Assembly: GCA_963662395.1 (NCBI GenBank)
Contig: OY759511.1
Location: 4,526,001 to 4,590,000 of the forward strand
From: JAPOXR01 sp963662395
GTDB lineage: Bacteria; Pseudomonadota; Alphaproteobacteria; Rhodobacterales; Rhodobacteraceae
Reading direction: 5' to 3'
Length of the DNA: 64,000 nucleotides
Shown: positions 9,143 through 18,093 of the stretch, piece after piece
Position numbering within the stretch: position 1 is the first letter of the stretch
Layout: each line of letters begins with the position of its first letter
Notes under the pieces: model-generated
The model's database searches: none
Told to the model about the DNA's origin: nothing
The model's input: the letters and a program-made list of their open reading frames with translations, nothing else
Program-made: the position numbers and the translations under genes

Positions 9143-9479
9143 GGCCACCCGAGCCCCTCGGCACGCAACCCGGAACAGCCGAAAGTCGGGACATCGATGC
9201 ATGATTGGAATTACTGTTGTTCAGGTCAAAACCCTTGACATTTGGAGTAGGACTGGTCATATACGTCTCGTTAGCCTCGGACCCGCCTCTGCCTCAGGTA
9301 TGCGCCCGGGGCTCAGCTATTAGGGGCATTGCAGTTGTTTAGTTTTTGTTAACCTTGCCTGCACTTCAGCTTATAGCCTCGCTTCGCTACAGCCCTGCGC
9401 TCGTTTTTCACATCTTCCTTGACCTGGGAATGTCCCGACCAATGTTGAAACGGGGTCGGTCGGCGCCGCCTTCTGATCA

Positions 9480-9637
9480 TTATGCCGCCCGTGCGCGGTG
9501 GTCGATGTCGGAGGATTCTGCTCCCGCCATGCCCTCGCGGGTGCGCATCCTGGTGAGGTCGGCCTCGAATTCGGTGAAGGTGGCAACGATGTTGAAGAAC
9601 ATCCTGTCCATCGGATCGGACAAGTGAGGTCCAGCAC
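9480..9637 (-). pseudogene. Serine resolvase/invertase fragment
   Basis: About 48 codons on the minus strand read LSDPMDRMFFNIVATFTEFE then ADLTRMRTREGMAGA. This is the segment around the long E helix of Tn3-type serine resolvases. The catalytic N-terminal domain and the C-terminal helix-turn-helix are both missing and the frame closes at TAA (9480-9482). It abuts a Tn3-type transposase tail in the opposite direction, so the two probably come from one eroded transposon. Confidence 0.65.
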
Positions 9638-9793
9638 TTCCGGCTTGCCGGATTGAACCTTCTCACAGCGATCATCATCTACTGGAACACCGATCAGATC
9701 GGACGCTCGGTCCAGAGGCGAAAACGTGCAGGCCTCGACATTCCGGAGACTGCCGAGATCGACAGAAGACGGATACAGGGCGACGACGGGTGA
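9628..9793 (+). pseudogene. Tn3-family transposase C-terminal fragment
   Basis: The frame ending at TGA 9793 reads VQHFRLAGLNLLTAIIIYWN then a TDQIGRSVQRRKRAGLDIPE segment. It resembles the conserved C-terminal region of Tn3-family TnpA (LNLLTAAIVYWNT type). Only about 50 codons remain and there is no start. It lies next to the resolvase fragment. I see no 38-bp terminal repeat of a Tn3 element. Confidence 0.55.
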
Positions 9794-9931
9794 AGATCAT
9801 CCGCCTGTGTTAACAGTGAACAGATAACAGTTAACCATATATGGCGGCCTGGCATGAAGACGTTTATCCCGGTGTTCCTCAACACTGCCTGAAGTAACGA
9901 TGCAGCAATGGGACTGGCGAGGGATCATGCA

Positions 9932-10525
9932 ATGAGTGCCAATCAGGAGAGATTTACCGGCCTTGACCGGTCGGTTGACGAGTTCCGGCGTTGGGTGCTG
10001 TCCGACTGGAAAAGCCCGACGACACGGGCACTGCTGGCGGAATATTTCGTCCGATGCGCAACGTCTACCGACAGCAAGTTGGCCAAGGACTGGAACTATG
10101 TGGACATCGAATTGGCAGACGGCACGACAATCGAGGTCAAGTGCTCGGCCCGTCTCCAGCCCCAAAGAGACGAAAAACTGGTCCGAAGGCCACCGCGCTT
10201 CGATATTGGCAAGAAGAAATGTGCCTGGAGTTGCCGAGAATGTGCCTGGTTGCCGGAACCCGACGAGCCCAGGCGGTGGGCTGATATCTACGTTCTCTGC
10301 CTGGAAAAGGGGACCGATCGCGATTCATATAACCCGCTGGACCTCTCACAATGGGAGGTCTTCGTGATTCCCACATCCAGGCTTGATGAGAAATTCCCCG
10401 ATCAGAAGACCGTTTCGGTGAGCAGACTGTTGCAGGAGGGCTTCGAACCCGTCGGATTTGACCGTCTCGGCTCCAAAATCGAACAGGTCCGGCAAGTCGT
10501 CGCGGCGAGTTCCGCGAAGGCCTGA
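9932..10525 (+). CDS. Hypothetical protein with PD-(D/E)XK-like core
   Basis: 197 residues from ATG 9932, preceded by GAGGG at a usable distance; an in-frame ATG at 9908 is an alternative. Early in the protein, YVDIELADGTTIEVKCSARL has the D-x(9-10)-E-V-K pattern of PD-(D/E)XK nucleases, followed by a KCAW/CRECAW Cys-Trp segment that might bind metal. Later WADIYVLCLEKG and WEVFVIPTSRLDE look like core strands of the same fold. It stands alone among transposon remnants and has AT content higher than its neighbours, which suggests transfer. A role in DNA defence or modification is inference only. Confidence 0.6.
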   Translation: MSANQERFTGLDRSVDEFRRWVLSDWKSPTTRALLAEYFVRCATSTDSKLAKDWNYVDIELADGTTIEVKCSARLQPQRDEKLVRRPPRFDIGKKKCAWSCRECAWLPEPDEPRRWADIYVLCLEKGTDRDSYNPLDLSQWEVFVIPTSRLDEKFPDQKTVSVSRLLQEGFEPVGFDRLGSKIEQVRQVVAASSAKA

Positions 10526-10916
10526 GCCTGCCGATCGTTCAGTGGTGCCTGACGCACACAATCGCCTCATGTCCTGCCTGTACAGTGAGAAACAGGTCCT
10601 TCGGGTTCGGGTCACGGGAATTTTCCGGCACTGTGAGGGCCGTCTGTCGGCGGCCAGACCCGCCGCCGGCGCATTTCTGCGCATTGATCCGGCGCGGGCG
10701 ACAATTTTCCTTTCGCGCTGTACGCCGGTGCCGGTTACCATCCGTATCAGCGGCCGGGCGGGCGAAGCGGAAGCAGGACAAGGCCCTGGTCGCGATCGAG
10801 GACCGGCGCCGCCAGGCGCAGCAGGCAGCCGAACCGGCGCCGCAGGCGGCCTCGCCGCCGGACATGACGGCGCACGAGGCGAGGCGGCGCATGCGTCGGC
10901 GGCAGGGCAGGGTGGA
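10526..10916. other. Non-coding or eroded stretch
   Basis: Between the PD-(D/E)XK-like gene and a small minus-strand frame. A plus-strand run rich in Ala, Arg and Gln (around 10770-10910, with DKALVAIEDRRRQAQQAAE) looks like a coiled or disordered tail but has no start or recognisable family. It may be residue of a lost mobile-element gene. Confidence 0.3.
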
Positions 10917-11129
10917 TCAGTCAGATTTCGGGTCAGGGGGGTTGTCGTGGCCGTCAAGCGCCCGTTCCCCGTGTTCGGTCCTGGCGATATGGGTGCCGTC
11001 CGGCCGGATACCAGGGAGTGTCCCGCCTGCCTCGAGCCGGGCTTCGAGGTCGGCCTGGATCTGGTCGCGCCAATCATCCGGGAGGCCCGGTATTTTCCGC
11101 GGCTCACTCGATCCGGCGAACATCTTCAT
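10917..11129 (-). CDS. Small hypothetical protein, possible gene fragment
   Basis: A 70-codon frame beginning MKMFAGSSEPRKIPGLPDDW, then a helical QIQADLEARLEAGGTLPGI and a polar tail. Amino-acid composition is protein-like, unlike the Arg/Pro-rich noise nearby, but there is no clear ribosome-binding site and no family was recognised. It may be the C-terminal part of an eroded gene. It lies 87 bases downstream of dddP on the same strand. Confidence 0.3.
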   Translation of the reverse strand: MKMFAGSSEPRKIPGLPDDWRDQIQADLEARLEAGGTLPGIRPDGTHIARTEHGERALDGHDNPPDPKSD

Positions 11130-11215
11130 GATGCGCAGCCTGGCCCCGCTGTTCGTGTCACTCCATCCGTTATCGCAGCGAGCACCGGCACGGGGCCGGT
11201 CTGCCGGCGAGGCCT

Positions 11216-12541
11216 TCAGGCACCCATCAGGCGGTCGTCAAACGGATAGCGGGTGAGGTTTTCGTAGCCGGTTTCCGTGACCAGCACCTGGTCTTCCAGC
11301 TTGATCGAGAAATCGCCGCCCTCGGCACCGACCAGGACCTCGACGCAGAGAACCATTCCAGGCTCCAGGACGTATTCGAACCCTCCCGGTTCGTATGAAT
11401 CGGGGTAGCAGATATGTGGCCATTCGTCACACAGGCCGACACCATGCATCTTGCAGCCATATTTCAGCTTCTGGAATTCCGGGTCCAGGACGTGCCCGCC
11501 GAGAATCAGCTCCCTGAACGGCACGCCTGGAGCAAGCATGTCCATATTGGTCATGATGTGCTCATGGGCATGCTGCATCGCGTAGACCATGTCGGGTCGT
11601 GGTGGGCGATCCCCGATCCACCAGGTTCGCGAAATGTCCACGCAAATTCCGTAGCAACCGATCAAATCGGTGTCGAATGCCAGGATCTCGTTGTTCTGCA
11701 GGATCCGCGGGCCGCATTCCATGAACCACGGATTGGTCCGGGGTCCGGTTGTCAGCAACCTGGTCTCGATCCATTCCCCGCCCCTCCTGATGTTCTCGGC
11801 GTGAAGTATCGACCAGATGTCATCTTCCGACTTGCCGGGGGTGGCGCCATGATACATGGCTTCAATCGCCTTTTCGCAGGCCAGGCTGGCGCATCGCATC
11901 GCCAGGATTTCGTCCTTGCCCTTGATCGAGCGGGATTTCTCGGTGACTTCCTCGCCATCCATGATCTCGAACCCGGCCTCGCGGAGCGCCTCGAGCCCGT
12001 GAACCAGGATCTTGTCGACCGCCAGGCGGCGATTCGATCCGGCATGGGCATCCATGATTTCCTTCACCTGCCCGGCAAATTGCCCCGCTCTCCGTTCGGC
12101 CAGGTCGCCGGCGGCAAAGTAGAACATGGATGCCCCGGTGCGGACCTCGCGCACCAGGGGATTGAAATCGGCCAGGAATGGCGAGTTCTTGTAGTCGAAC
12201 AGCACCATGTAGCCATCGGCGCAAAGCAGCAGCGCCCTGAACGGGTTGTGGGTATTCCACAATTGCATGTTGGTGGTGTCGGTCGCGTAGCGGATATTGA
12301 GCGGATCAAACAGCAGGATGCCGCCGTAATCACGCTCCACGAGATGCCCTGTCAGCCGTTGCCAGCGATAGCGCCGCATGCCTTCCAGGTTCGGCAGGAC
12401 CAGCCCGGCATCCTCGAACTCCCGAAAGGCCTCGACTGTGGGTCCGATTTCAATTCGGTCGCAGTCATTGGGCGTTCCGTCATCCAGGAATTCGCTCTTG
12501 GTCGGGTCAATCTTCCGGACCGGTCTGCTGAAGCTGTCCAT
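11216..12541 (-). CDS. dddP: DMSP lyase DddP (M24 peptidase-like fold)
   Basis: 441 residues from ATG 12541, preceded by GGGGAA at 9 bases; GTG 12547 is the alternative. DddP cleaves dimethylsulfoniopropionate to dimethyl sulfide and acrylate with a di-iron centre in a pita-bread fold. Metal ligands expected from the structure are all present: Asp290 and Asp292 (FDTDL), Asp302 (CVDISRTWW), His366 (MHGVG), Glu401 (CVEVLVG), Glu416 (KLEDQV). The catalytic Asp follows at 372 (HGVGLCDEW). Each is offset by exactly 5 from the numbers I recall for Ruegeria DddP. N-terminal PLNIRYATDTTNMQLWN is diagnostic of the DddP clade. Its nearest functional partners, acrylate-use genes, are not adjacent. Confidence 0.93.
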   Translation of the reverse strand: MDSFSRPVRKIDPTKSEFLDDGTPNDCDRIEIGPTVEAFREFEDAGLVLPNLEGMRRYRWQRLTGHLVERDYGGILLFDPLNIRYATDTTNMQLWNTHNPFRALLLCADGYMVLFDYKNSPFLADFNPLVREVRTGASMFYFAAGDLAERRAGQFAGQVKEIMDAHAGSNRRLAVDKILVHGLEALREAGFEIMDGEEVTEKSRSIKGKDEILAMRCASLACEKAIEAMYHGATPGKSEDDIWSILHAENIRRGGEWIETRLLTTGPRTNPWFMECGPRILQNNEILAFDTDLIGCYGICVDISRTWWIGDRPPRPDMVYAMQHAHEHIMTNMDMLAPGVPFRELILGGHVLDPEFQKLKYGCKMHGVGLCDEWPHICYPDSYEPGGFEYVLEPGMVLCVEVLVGAEGGDFSIKLEDQVLVTETGYENLTRYPFDDRLMGA

Positions 12542-12684
12542 GGCCACAAATTCCCCGTTTGAAACCGCGCCTGCGCTGCGCGTCTCCTAGCAGAATTCGG
12601 ACGCATCACATAGAATTTTCGACAGGGGGGAGTGGAAAAACCGGGGTCGGAACGAGCCATCCTTCAGCTCGCCGGAAGTGCCGG

Positions 12685-12709
12685 GCCGGCGGCCATGACA
12701 GCCGCCGGC
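12685..12709 (-). terminator. Hairpin downstream of glnA
   Basis: A perfect 9-bp stem (GCCGGCGGC/GCCGCCGGC) with a 7-base loop lies 24 bases past the glnA stop. No U-tract follows on the minus strand, so it may be a weak terminator or a processing or stability hairpin between glnA and dddP. Confidence 0.4.
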
Positions 12710-12732
12710 ACGTGTCAACAGGTAATGCCTGA

Positions 12733-14142
12733 TCAGGCCGAGTAGTACATCTCGAACTCGATCGGATGCGGAGCATGTTCGAAGGCATACACCTCCTCCC
12801 ATTTGAGCTCGCAATAGCCGTTGATCTGGTCGCGGTTGAAGACGTCACCGGCCAGCAGGAAGTTCATGTCCTCGTTCAGTGAATCCAGCGCCTCCCGCAA
12901 CGAGGAGCACACCGTCGGAATTCCCTGCAGCTCTTCCGGCGGCAGGTCATAGAGGTTCTTGTCCATGGCTTCACCCGGATCGATCTTGTTGCGAATTCCG
13001 TCCAGCCCGGCCATGAGCAGCGAGGCAAAGCAGAGATACGGGTTGGCCAGCGGGTCCGGGAACCGTGCCTCGACACGCTTGGCCTTGGGATTTTCCGTCC
13101 ATGGGATCCTGACACAACCCGAGCGGTTGCGTGCCGAGTATGCCCGCAGAACCGGTGCCTCGAAGCCCGGAATCAGGCGTTTGTAGGAGTTGGTCGTCGG
13201 GTTGGTGAAGGCGTTCAGCGCCTTTGCATGTTTCAGGATTCCTCCGATGAACCACAGCCCCTCATCGCTCAGATCCGCGTATTTGTTGCCGGCAAAGACC
13301 GGGGCGCCATCCTTCCAGATCGACATGTTCACGTGCATTCCGGTGCCATTGTCGCCGGCAATCGGCTTGGGCATGAAGGTCGCCGTCTTCCCGTAGGCAT
13401 GGGCGACGTTCTGCACCACATACTTGTATTTCTGGAGTTGATCGCCCTGGTCCGTCAGCGACGAAAAGATCAGACCCAGCTCATGCTGGCATGACGCGAC
13501 CTCGTGATGGTGCTTGTCGACCTTCATGTCCAGACCTGCCATGGTCGACAGCATTTCCGACCGGATATCCTGTCCGGCATCCGTCGGGTTGACCGGGAAA
13601 TATCCACCCTTCACTCCCGGACGATTCCCGGTATTGCCCATCGAATATTGCGTGTCGGTATTCCACGAGCCGTCGATGGCATCGAGTTCGTAGGACACCT
13701 TGTTGATCGTATTGGCAAACCGGACGTCATCAAACAGGAAGAACTCGGCCTCCGGGCCGAAATAGGCGACATCTCCGATTCCCGACGCCTTGAGATACAT
13801 CTCCGCCTTGTCGGCAGTGCCCCTCGGGTCGCGCGAATAGGCTTCCCCGGTATCGGGCTCGACGACATTGCAGTGAATGCAGGCGGTCCGTTCTGCATAG
13901 AACGGGTCCAGGTAGGCCGAATTCGGATCCGGTATCATCTTCATGTCGGACATCTCGATCGACTTCCAGCCGGCGATGGAGGACCCGTCGAACATGAGCC
14001 CGTCCTCGAAGAAATCCTCGTCGACCTGGTCCGCTTTCAGCGTGACATGCTGCAGCTTGCCGCGGGGGTCGGTGAATCTCAGATCGACATATTCGACCTC
14101 TTCATGCGCAATGAGTTCCAGTACATCCTCTGCTGTCTGCAT
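12733..14142 (-). CDS. glnA: Glutamine synthetase type I
   Basis: 469 residues, the full length of dodecameric GSI, which makes glutamine from glutamate, ammonium and ATP in the cytoplasm. Visible signatures are MFDGSSIAGW, the ATP/glutamate site KPIAGDNGTGMHVNMS, and the adenylylation loop NLYDLPPEE, whose Tyr is modified by GlnE under nitrogen excess. AAGGA sits 7 bases before ATG 14142. It follows glnB by 45 bases on the same strand, the standard alphaproteobacterial glnBA operon. Confidence 0.98.
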   Translation of the reverse strand: MQTAEDVLELIAHEEVEYVDLRFTDPRGKLQHVTLKADQVDEDFFEDGLMFDGSSIAGWKSIEMSDMKMIPDPNSAYLDPFYAERTACIHCNVVEPDTGEAYSRDPRGTADKAEMYLKASGIGDVAYFGPEAEFFLFDDVRFANTINKVSYELDAIDGSWNTDTQYSMGNTGNRPGVKGGYFPVNPTDAGQDIRSEMLSTMAGLDMKVDKHHHEVASCQHELGLIFSSLTDQGDQLQKYKYVVQNVAHAYGKTATFMPKPIAGDNGTGMHVNMSIWKDGAPVFAGNKYADLSDEGLWFIGGILKHAKALNAFTNPTTNSYKRLIPGFEAPVLRAYSARNRSGCVRIPWTENPKAKRVEARFPDPLANPYLCFASLLMAGLDGIRNKIDPGEAMDKNLYDLPPEELQGIPTVCSSLREALDSLNEDMNFLLAGDVFNRDQINGYCELKWEEVYAFEHAPHPIEFEMYYSA

Positions 14143-14187
14143 GGCTGTTCCTTTCCGTTGATAGTGGGGTTTGGGGTGGCAGACGGA

Positions 14188-14526
14188 TCAGAGGGCGTCT
14201 TCACCTGCCTCGCCTGTCCTGATTCGAATGGCCTGCTCGACCGAGGTGACGAAAATCTTGCCGTCACCGATCTTGTCGGTCCGGGCCGAATCCTGGATCG
14301 CATCCAGCGCGTCATCCAGCTGATCATCCGCCAGAACCACCTCGATCTTCACCTTGGGCAGAAAGTCCACGACATATTCGGCACCCCGGTACAGCTCGGT
14401 ATGACCCTTCTGGCGGCCGAATCCCTTGACCTCCACGACCGAAAGGCCCTGAATTCCGACTTCCTGCAGCGCTTCCTTGACCTCATCAAGTTTGAAGGGC
14501 TTGATGATTGCCTCGATCTTCTTCAT
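14188..14526 (-). CDS. glnB: Nitrogen regulatory protein P-II
   Basis: 112 residues. P-II proteins sense 2-oxoglutarate, ATP/ADP and, through uridylylation, glutamine, and control GlnE and NtrB. The T-loop GHTELYRGAEYVVDF places Tyr51 at the uridylylation site; the C-terminal GKIFV and IRIRTGE segments match the B- and C-loops. The start at 14526 was chosen because MKKIEAIIKP is invariant and AAGGAG lies upstream. It is first in the glnBA operon, so GlnB rather than GlnK. It is divergent from the NAD(P)HX repair gene, with control sites in the 160 bases between them. Confidence 0.97.
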   Translation of the reverse strand: MKKIEAIIKPFKLDEVKEALQEVGIQGLSVVEVKGFGRQKGHTELYRGAEYVVDFLPKVKIEVVLADDQLDDALDAIQDSARTDKIGDGKIFVTSVEQAIRIRTGEAGEDAL

Positions 14527-14690
14527 CACCATCACTCCTTGATTGGCGGATTTGTGGGACACAATTATCGCATCCCGTGGCCAGACCAAGAGAATGGTGA
14601 TGCCCGATCGCCGGTGACGGGGCGGTTTCTCGCCAATTGTCCAAAATTTGTGCAGTTGGCCTATTTTCAGGACAGGATGAGGAGTGGCCA

Positions 14691-16253
14691 TTGACGACAG
14701 CGGTGCTCACCAGTGACCAGATGCAGGAAATCGAGCGGCAGGCGATCGCCTCCGGCCGGGCAACCGGTCTCGACCTGATGGAGCGGGCAGCGCAGGCGGT
14801 TTGCGACGAGATTGTCGTCAATCGTGAAGCCCTGTCGGCCGGGCGCCGGCAAGTGGCTGTCCTGTGTGGCCCCGGCAACAATGGCGGTGACGGCTACGCC
14901 GTGGCCGAGTTGCTGGCCCGGTCGGGATGGAGGGTGTCGGTCTGGTCGCTCGGCGGAGGCGAGGGGCTGTCGACCGAAGCGGCGACCTTCCGGTCCCGCT
15001 GGCTTGCCCGAGGACCGGTCGGTAAACTCGACGAGTTTACCGACGGCGGGCTGGAGGCCGGAATCATCGTGGTCGACGCCCTGTTCGGAACCGGATTGCG
15101 CCGCCCGATTGCCGGCCCGGCCATTCATGCACTGGAGGCAGCGATGAGGCTCGGTCCGGTGGTTGCGGTGGATATTCTCTCCGGGGTGGAGTCGGATACC
15201 GGCAACGTGCTGGCCGAGCCTGGTCTTGGCCCGCCCGGAGCCGCGCTTACCGTGACCTTTCAATGCGCAAAGCCGGGTCATTACCTGGGGACTGGCGCGG
15301 CTCTGACTGGCAACCTGGCTGTTCGTTCGATCGGGATCGAGAAGGAACTGGCCGATCTGTGTTCACGGCAACTCCCCTGCTCGCTCGTGGCCCCGGGGGC
15401 GATCACCTCCGCTGGCCTGGCAAAGAGCGACCCCTTCAAGCACAAGTATGATTACGGCCACGTGCTGGTGTTGTCGGGAGGACGGGGGCGCGGTGGGGCA
15501 GCAAGGCTGGCCGCCCGGGCAGCCTTGCGTGTCGGTGCCGGGCTGGTGACCATCGGTGTCGAGGACCGGGCCATCGGCGAACATGCAGCGCAGTTGAACG
15601 CGATCATGCTGGCAGCCATCGATGGTGAAACGATGTTGCAGCAGTTGCTTGCCGACAGGAGGATCAACTCGCTCTGTGCCGGCCCGGGCCTGGGCACCGG
15701 CCCCGATGCCAGGAAGCTGGTTCTCCGGTTGCTGCAATCGGGGCGCAGCCTGGTCCTGGATGCCGATGCCCTCGGCATGTTTGCCGATGATCCGGCCACG
15801 CTTGCCGATGCGGTCTCGGGGGATGTGGTGCTGACACCGCATGACGGCGAATTTTGCCGCCTGTTTCCCGATCTCTGCCGGCGCATGGAGGAGGAGGCCG
15901 GGTATTCGAAACTGGAGGCGACCATCGCCGCTGCACGAAGATCGCGGGCGACCGTCATGCTCAAGGGGTTCGACAATGTCGTCGCCTGTCCGGATGGGCG
16001 GACTGCCATCATCCCGGCATCGGGCGACTCGCTTGCCCCGTGGCTGGCCACCGCCGGCAGCGGTGACGTGCTCGCCGGGCTGGTTGCCGGATTGCTGGCC
16101 CGCGGCCAAGGCGGATTCGCCGCCGCATGCCTGGCTGCCTGCCTGCATATCCGAGCCGCCAGGAATTTCGGCCCGGGGCTGATTGCCGAGGATCTGCCGG
16201 AGGCAATCCCGGCCACCCTGGCCTCGCTGGAGCGCGATGCGGTGCCGGCATGA
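14691..16253 (+). CDS. nnr: Bifunctional NAD(P)HX epimerase / ADP-dependent dehydratase
   Basis: 520 residues from TTG 14691, which has GGAG at 6 bases; an earlier TTG at 14637 lacks one. The N-terminal half is the YjeF_N epimerase, with GPGNNGGDGYAVAELLARSG and VDALFGTGLRRP. The C-terminal half is the ribokinase-like dehydratase, with GRGRGGAARLAARAALRVGAGLV, AGPGLG, LDADAL, LTPHDGEF and ATAGSGDVLAGLVAGLLARG. Together they repair hydrated NADH and NADPH. It is a single gene divergent from glnB, a position common in alphaproteobacteria. Confidence 0.95.
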   Translation: MTTAVLTSDQMQEIERQAIASGRATGLDLMERAAQAVCDEIVVNREALSAGRRQVAVLCGPGNNGGDGYAVAELLARSGWRVSVWSLGGGEGLSTEAATFRSRWLARGPVGKLDEFTDGGLEAGIIVVDALFGTGLRRPIAGPAIHALEAAMRLGPVVAVDILSGVESDTGNVLAEPGLGPPGAALTVTFQCAKPGHYLGTGAALTGNLAVRSIGIEKELADLCSRQLPCSLVAPGAITSAGLAKSDPFKHKYDYGHVLVLSGGRGRGGAARLAARAALRVGAGLVTIGVEDRAIGEHAAQLNAIMLAAIDGETMLQQLLADRRINSLCAGPGLGTGPDARKLVLRLLQSGRSLVLDADALGMFADDPATLADAVSGDVVLTPHDGEFCRLFPDLCRRMEEEAGYSKLEATIAAARRSRATVMLKGFDNVVACPDGRTAIIPASGDSLAPWLATAGSGDVLAGLVAGLLARGQGGFAAACLAACLHIRAARNFGPGLIAEDLPEAIPATLASLERDAVPA

Positions 16254-16468
16254 TTGCCTGCATTGCATTGATTCGTCAGACAGGGTTCGTGTGGAGGCAG
16301 GGATCCCGCCACCGGGAGCACTGCATCTGCCCTGGGGCCGGCCAGGAGCCGGCAGGTCCCCGCGGCCAATGGCGCCTGCATCCGGTCCGAATTTTCTGCT
16401 CGCCTGTATTGGAGTGCTCTGTTAATGACCGCGTCCTTTGCAGGAAACGGCCATGTGAGCGAATGAAT

Positions 16469-16553
16469 GCGGACGTGGCGGAATTGGCAGACGCACCAGA
16501 TTTAGGATCTGGCGCCGAGAGGCGTGGGGGTTCGAATCCCTCCGTCCGCACCA
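16469..16553 (+). tRNA. tRNA-Leu (anticodon UAG)
   Basis: 85 bases including an encoded CCA. Acceptor GCGGACG (16469-16475) pairs with CGTCCGC (16543-16549). Anticodon stem CCAGA/TCTGG encloses TTTAGGA, so the anticodon is UAG. The long variable arm CGCCGAGAGGCG marks a class II tRNA, and the T arm is GGGTTCGAATCCC. It lies just upstream of tig, the usual alphaproteobacterial position. Confidence 0.97.
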
Positions 16554-16577
16554 ATGATGAAGGGGGCGTGGCGACCG

Positions 16578-17990
16578 ATGGAGTTCGTGGAGACCTTTAG
16601 CGAAGGGCTTGTGCGCAAATGCGAGGGCAGGCTGGAGCCGGATGAAATCGAAGGCCGGATCAACTCGGAGATAGAGGAACTCAGGCCGACACTGACCTTG
16701 CCGGGCTTCCGCAAGGGCAAGGTCCCCAGCCATGTCGTCCGGGCACGGTTTTCCGCCGCGATGACCGGGGAGTTGGTCGACAAGATCGTCTCGGAATCAT
16801 TCAACCGCCATCTCGAGGAGTCAGGAAACAAGCCTGCCTTCCAGCCCAGGATCAACATGGATGGCGAGGTGGGGGCCGATCGTCCCGGGCCTGGTCGCGC
16901 CGAGCCGATGGACATCCGCGTCGAGTATGAATGCATGCCGTCGATTCCGGAAATCGAGTTTTCGGAAATCGAGCTGACGCGGATGCGAATCTCCGACATG
17001 GATGCCATGGTTGAAACCAGGTTCGGCAGGATGGCCCTGCAGATGGCCTCCTTCGAGGACACCGAGGATGGTTACCAGGCGGTCGACGGAGACGAGGTCG
17101 GGTTCGATTCCCGGATCCTTGTCGATGGCGAGGAGGTCGAGCGCTACGCTGCAAGCGGACTCGTACTCCGTGCCCGGGACGAACCGCAGGCAAGACAGGA
17201 GACGGGCTTCGACCTGGTCGGCGTGAAGGTCGGCGACAAGTTGAGCATTGACCGCCAGGTTCCCGACCCCGGCGCGGAAGAAGGCGCAATGGTGTCCGCC
17301 GAGCAGGAAATCTCGGTGACGGCAATACGCCGGGCCATTCCGGCGGAACTTACCGAGGAGACCTTGCAGGAGATGCAGGGGGTCGGGCTGGAAGAGACGA
17401 AACTGAAGATCGAGAGCCATCTGTCCGAATGGTGCGCTGCGAATTCCGAGAGAGTTATGCACAAGGAATTGCTGGACAGGCTCGACGAAATGGTTGACTT
17501 CCAGATGCCGCCGACCCTGTTGGCAAGGGAGTTGGCCAATACGAGGCGGGCCCTCGGCGAGGACGAGGCTGGCGACAAGCCGGAAGCAGAAGGCGGAACG
17601 GACGAAGATGGCATACAGGCCGTCGAAGACGAAGATGGCAGCATCGAGGATGCCGGCAGTTCGGGCACCTCCGACGAGGAGATCGAAAAGCTCGCCACCA
17701 GGAGGTTGAAGCTTGGATTGTACCTGGTGGAGGTAGCAGGCAAGAATGATATCACGGTCAGTGAAGCCGAAATCCTGGCCAGGGTGCAGGAGAGCTATCC
17801 GCGGGAGACGCGCCGGTTCGGTGCCCGGGAACTGATCGCCGCACAGCCTGCACTCAGGGAACAGATTGCCGGAATGGAGGTCGAGCGCAAGGTCATGCGG
17901 TTCATTGCCAACCTGGCCAGTGTCAAGGTCGAGGATCTGACCCATGACGAGATATCCAGGAGAATTCGGGAATTCGACGCCGAAGACTGA
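16578..17990 (+). CDS. tig: Trigger factor, ribosome-associated chaperone
   Basis: 470 residues from ATG 16578. Trigger factor binds ribosomal L23 at the exit tunnel and shields nascent chains. The ribosome-binding signature GFRKGKVP is present near residue 48, followed by a divergent FKBP-like domain (DEVGFDSRILVDGEEV...) and the helical substrate-binding domain. An acidic insert of about 45 residues (around 340-385, rich in Glu, Asp and Gly) interrupts the C-terminal helices. MEFVETFSEGL fits the family N-terminus, so the upstream in-frame ATGs near the tRNA were not used. It heads tig-clpP-clpX. Confidence 0.95.
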   Translation: MEFVETFSEGLVRKCEGRLEPDEIEGRINSEIEELRPTLTLPGFRKGKVPSHVVRARFSAAMTGELVDKIVSESFNRHLEESGNKPAFQPRINMDGEVGADRPGPGRAEPMDIRVEYECMPSIPEIEFSEIELTRMRISDMDAMVETRFGRMALQMASFEDTEDGYQAVDGDEVGFDSRILVDGEEVERYAASGLVLRARDEPQARQETGFDLVGVKVGDKLSIDRQVPDPGAEEGAMVSAEQEISVTAIRRAIPAELTEETLQEMQGVGLEETKLKIESHLSEWCAANSERVMHKELLDRLDEMVDFQMPPTLLARELANTRRALGEDEAGDKPEAEGGTDEDGIQAVEDEDGSIEDAGSSGTSDEEIEKLATRRLKLGLYLVEVAGKNDITVSEAEILARVQESYPRETRRFGARELIAAQPALREQIAGMEVERKVMRFIANLASVKVEDLTHDEISRRIREFDAED

Positions 17991-18093
17991 AGCCGGCCGC
18001 AAGGTCCCGGCAAGAGATGGTGCCGGTCGAGCCGGGTGATGGTTCGACGGGTCACGGCGAGCGATGGAACAGGCAACAAGGGATGGTTGGTCG

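Noticed and set aside
14540..14580. Sigma-54 promoter (TGGCCA...GATGCGA) upstream of glnB
   Set aside because: GG and GC elements are 9 bases apart instead of 10, and TTGC is not present. A sigma-70 -10-like GATAAT overlaps it, so no call was made.
13504..14694. A 396-codon open frame on the plus strand
   Set aside because: It is the antisense of glnA and glnB, both certain genes.
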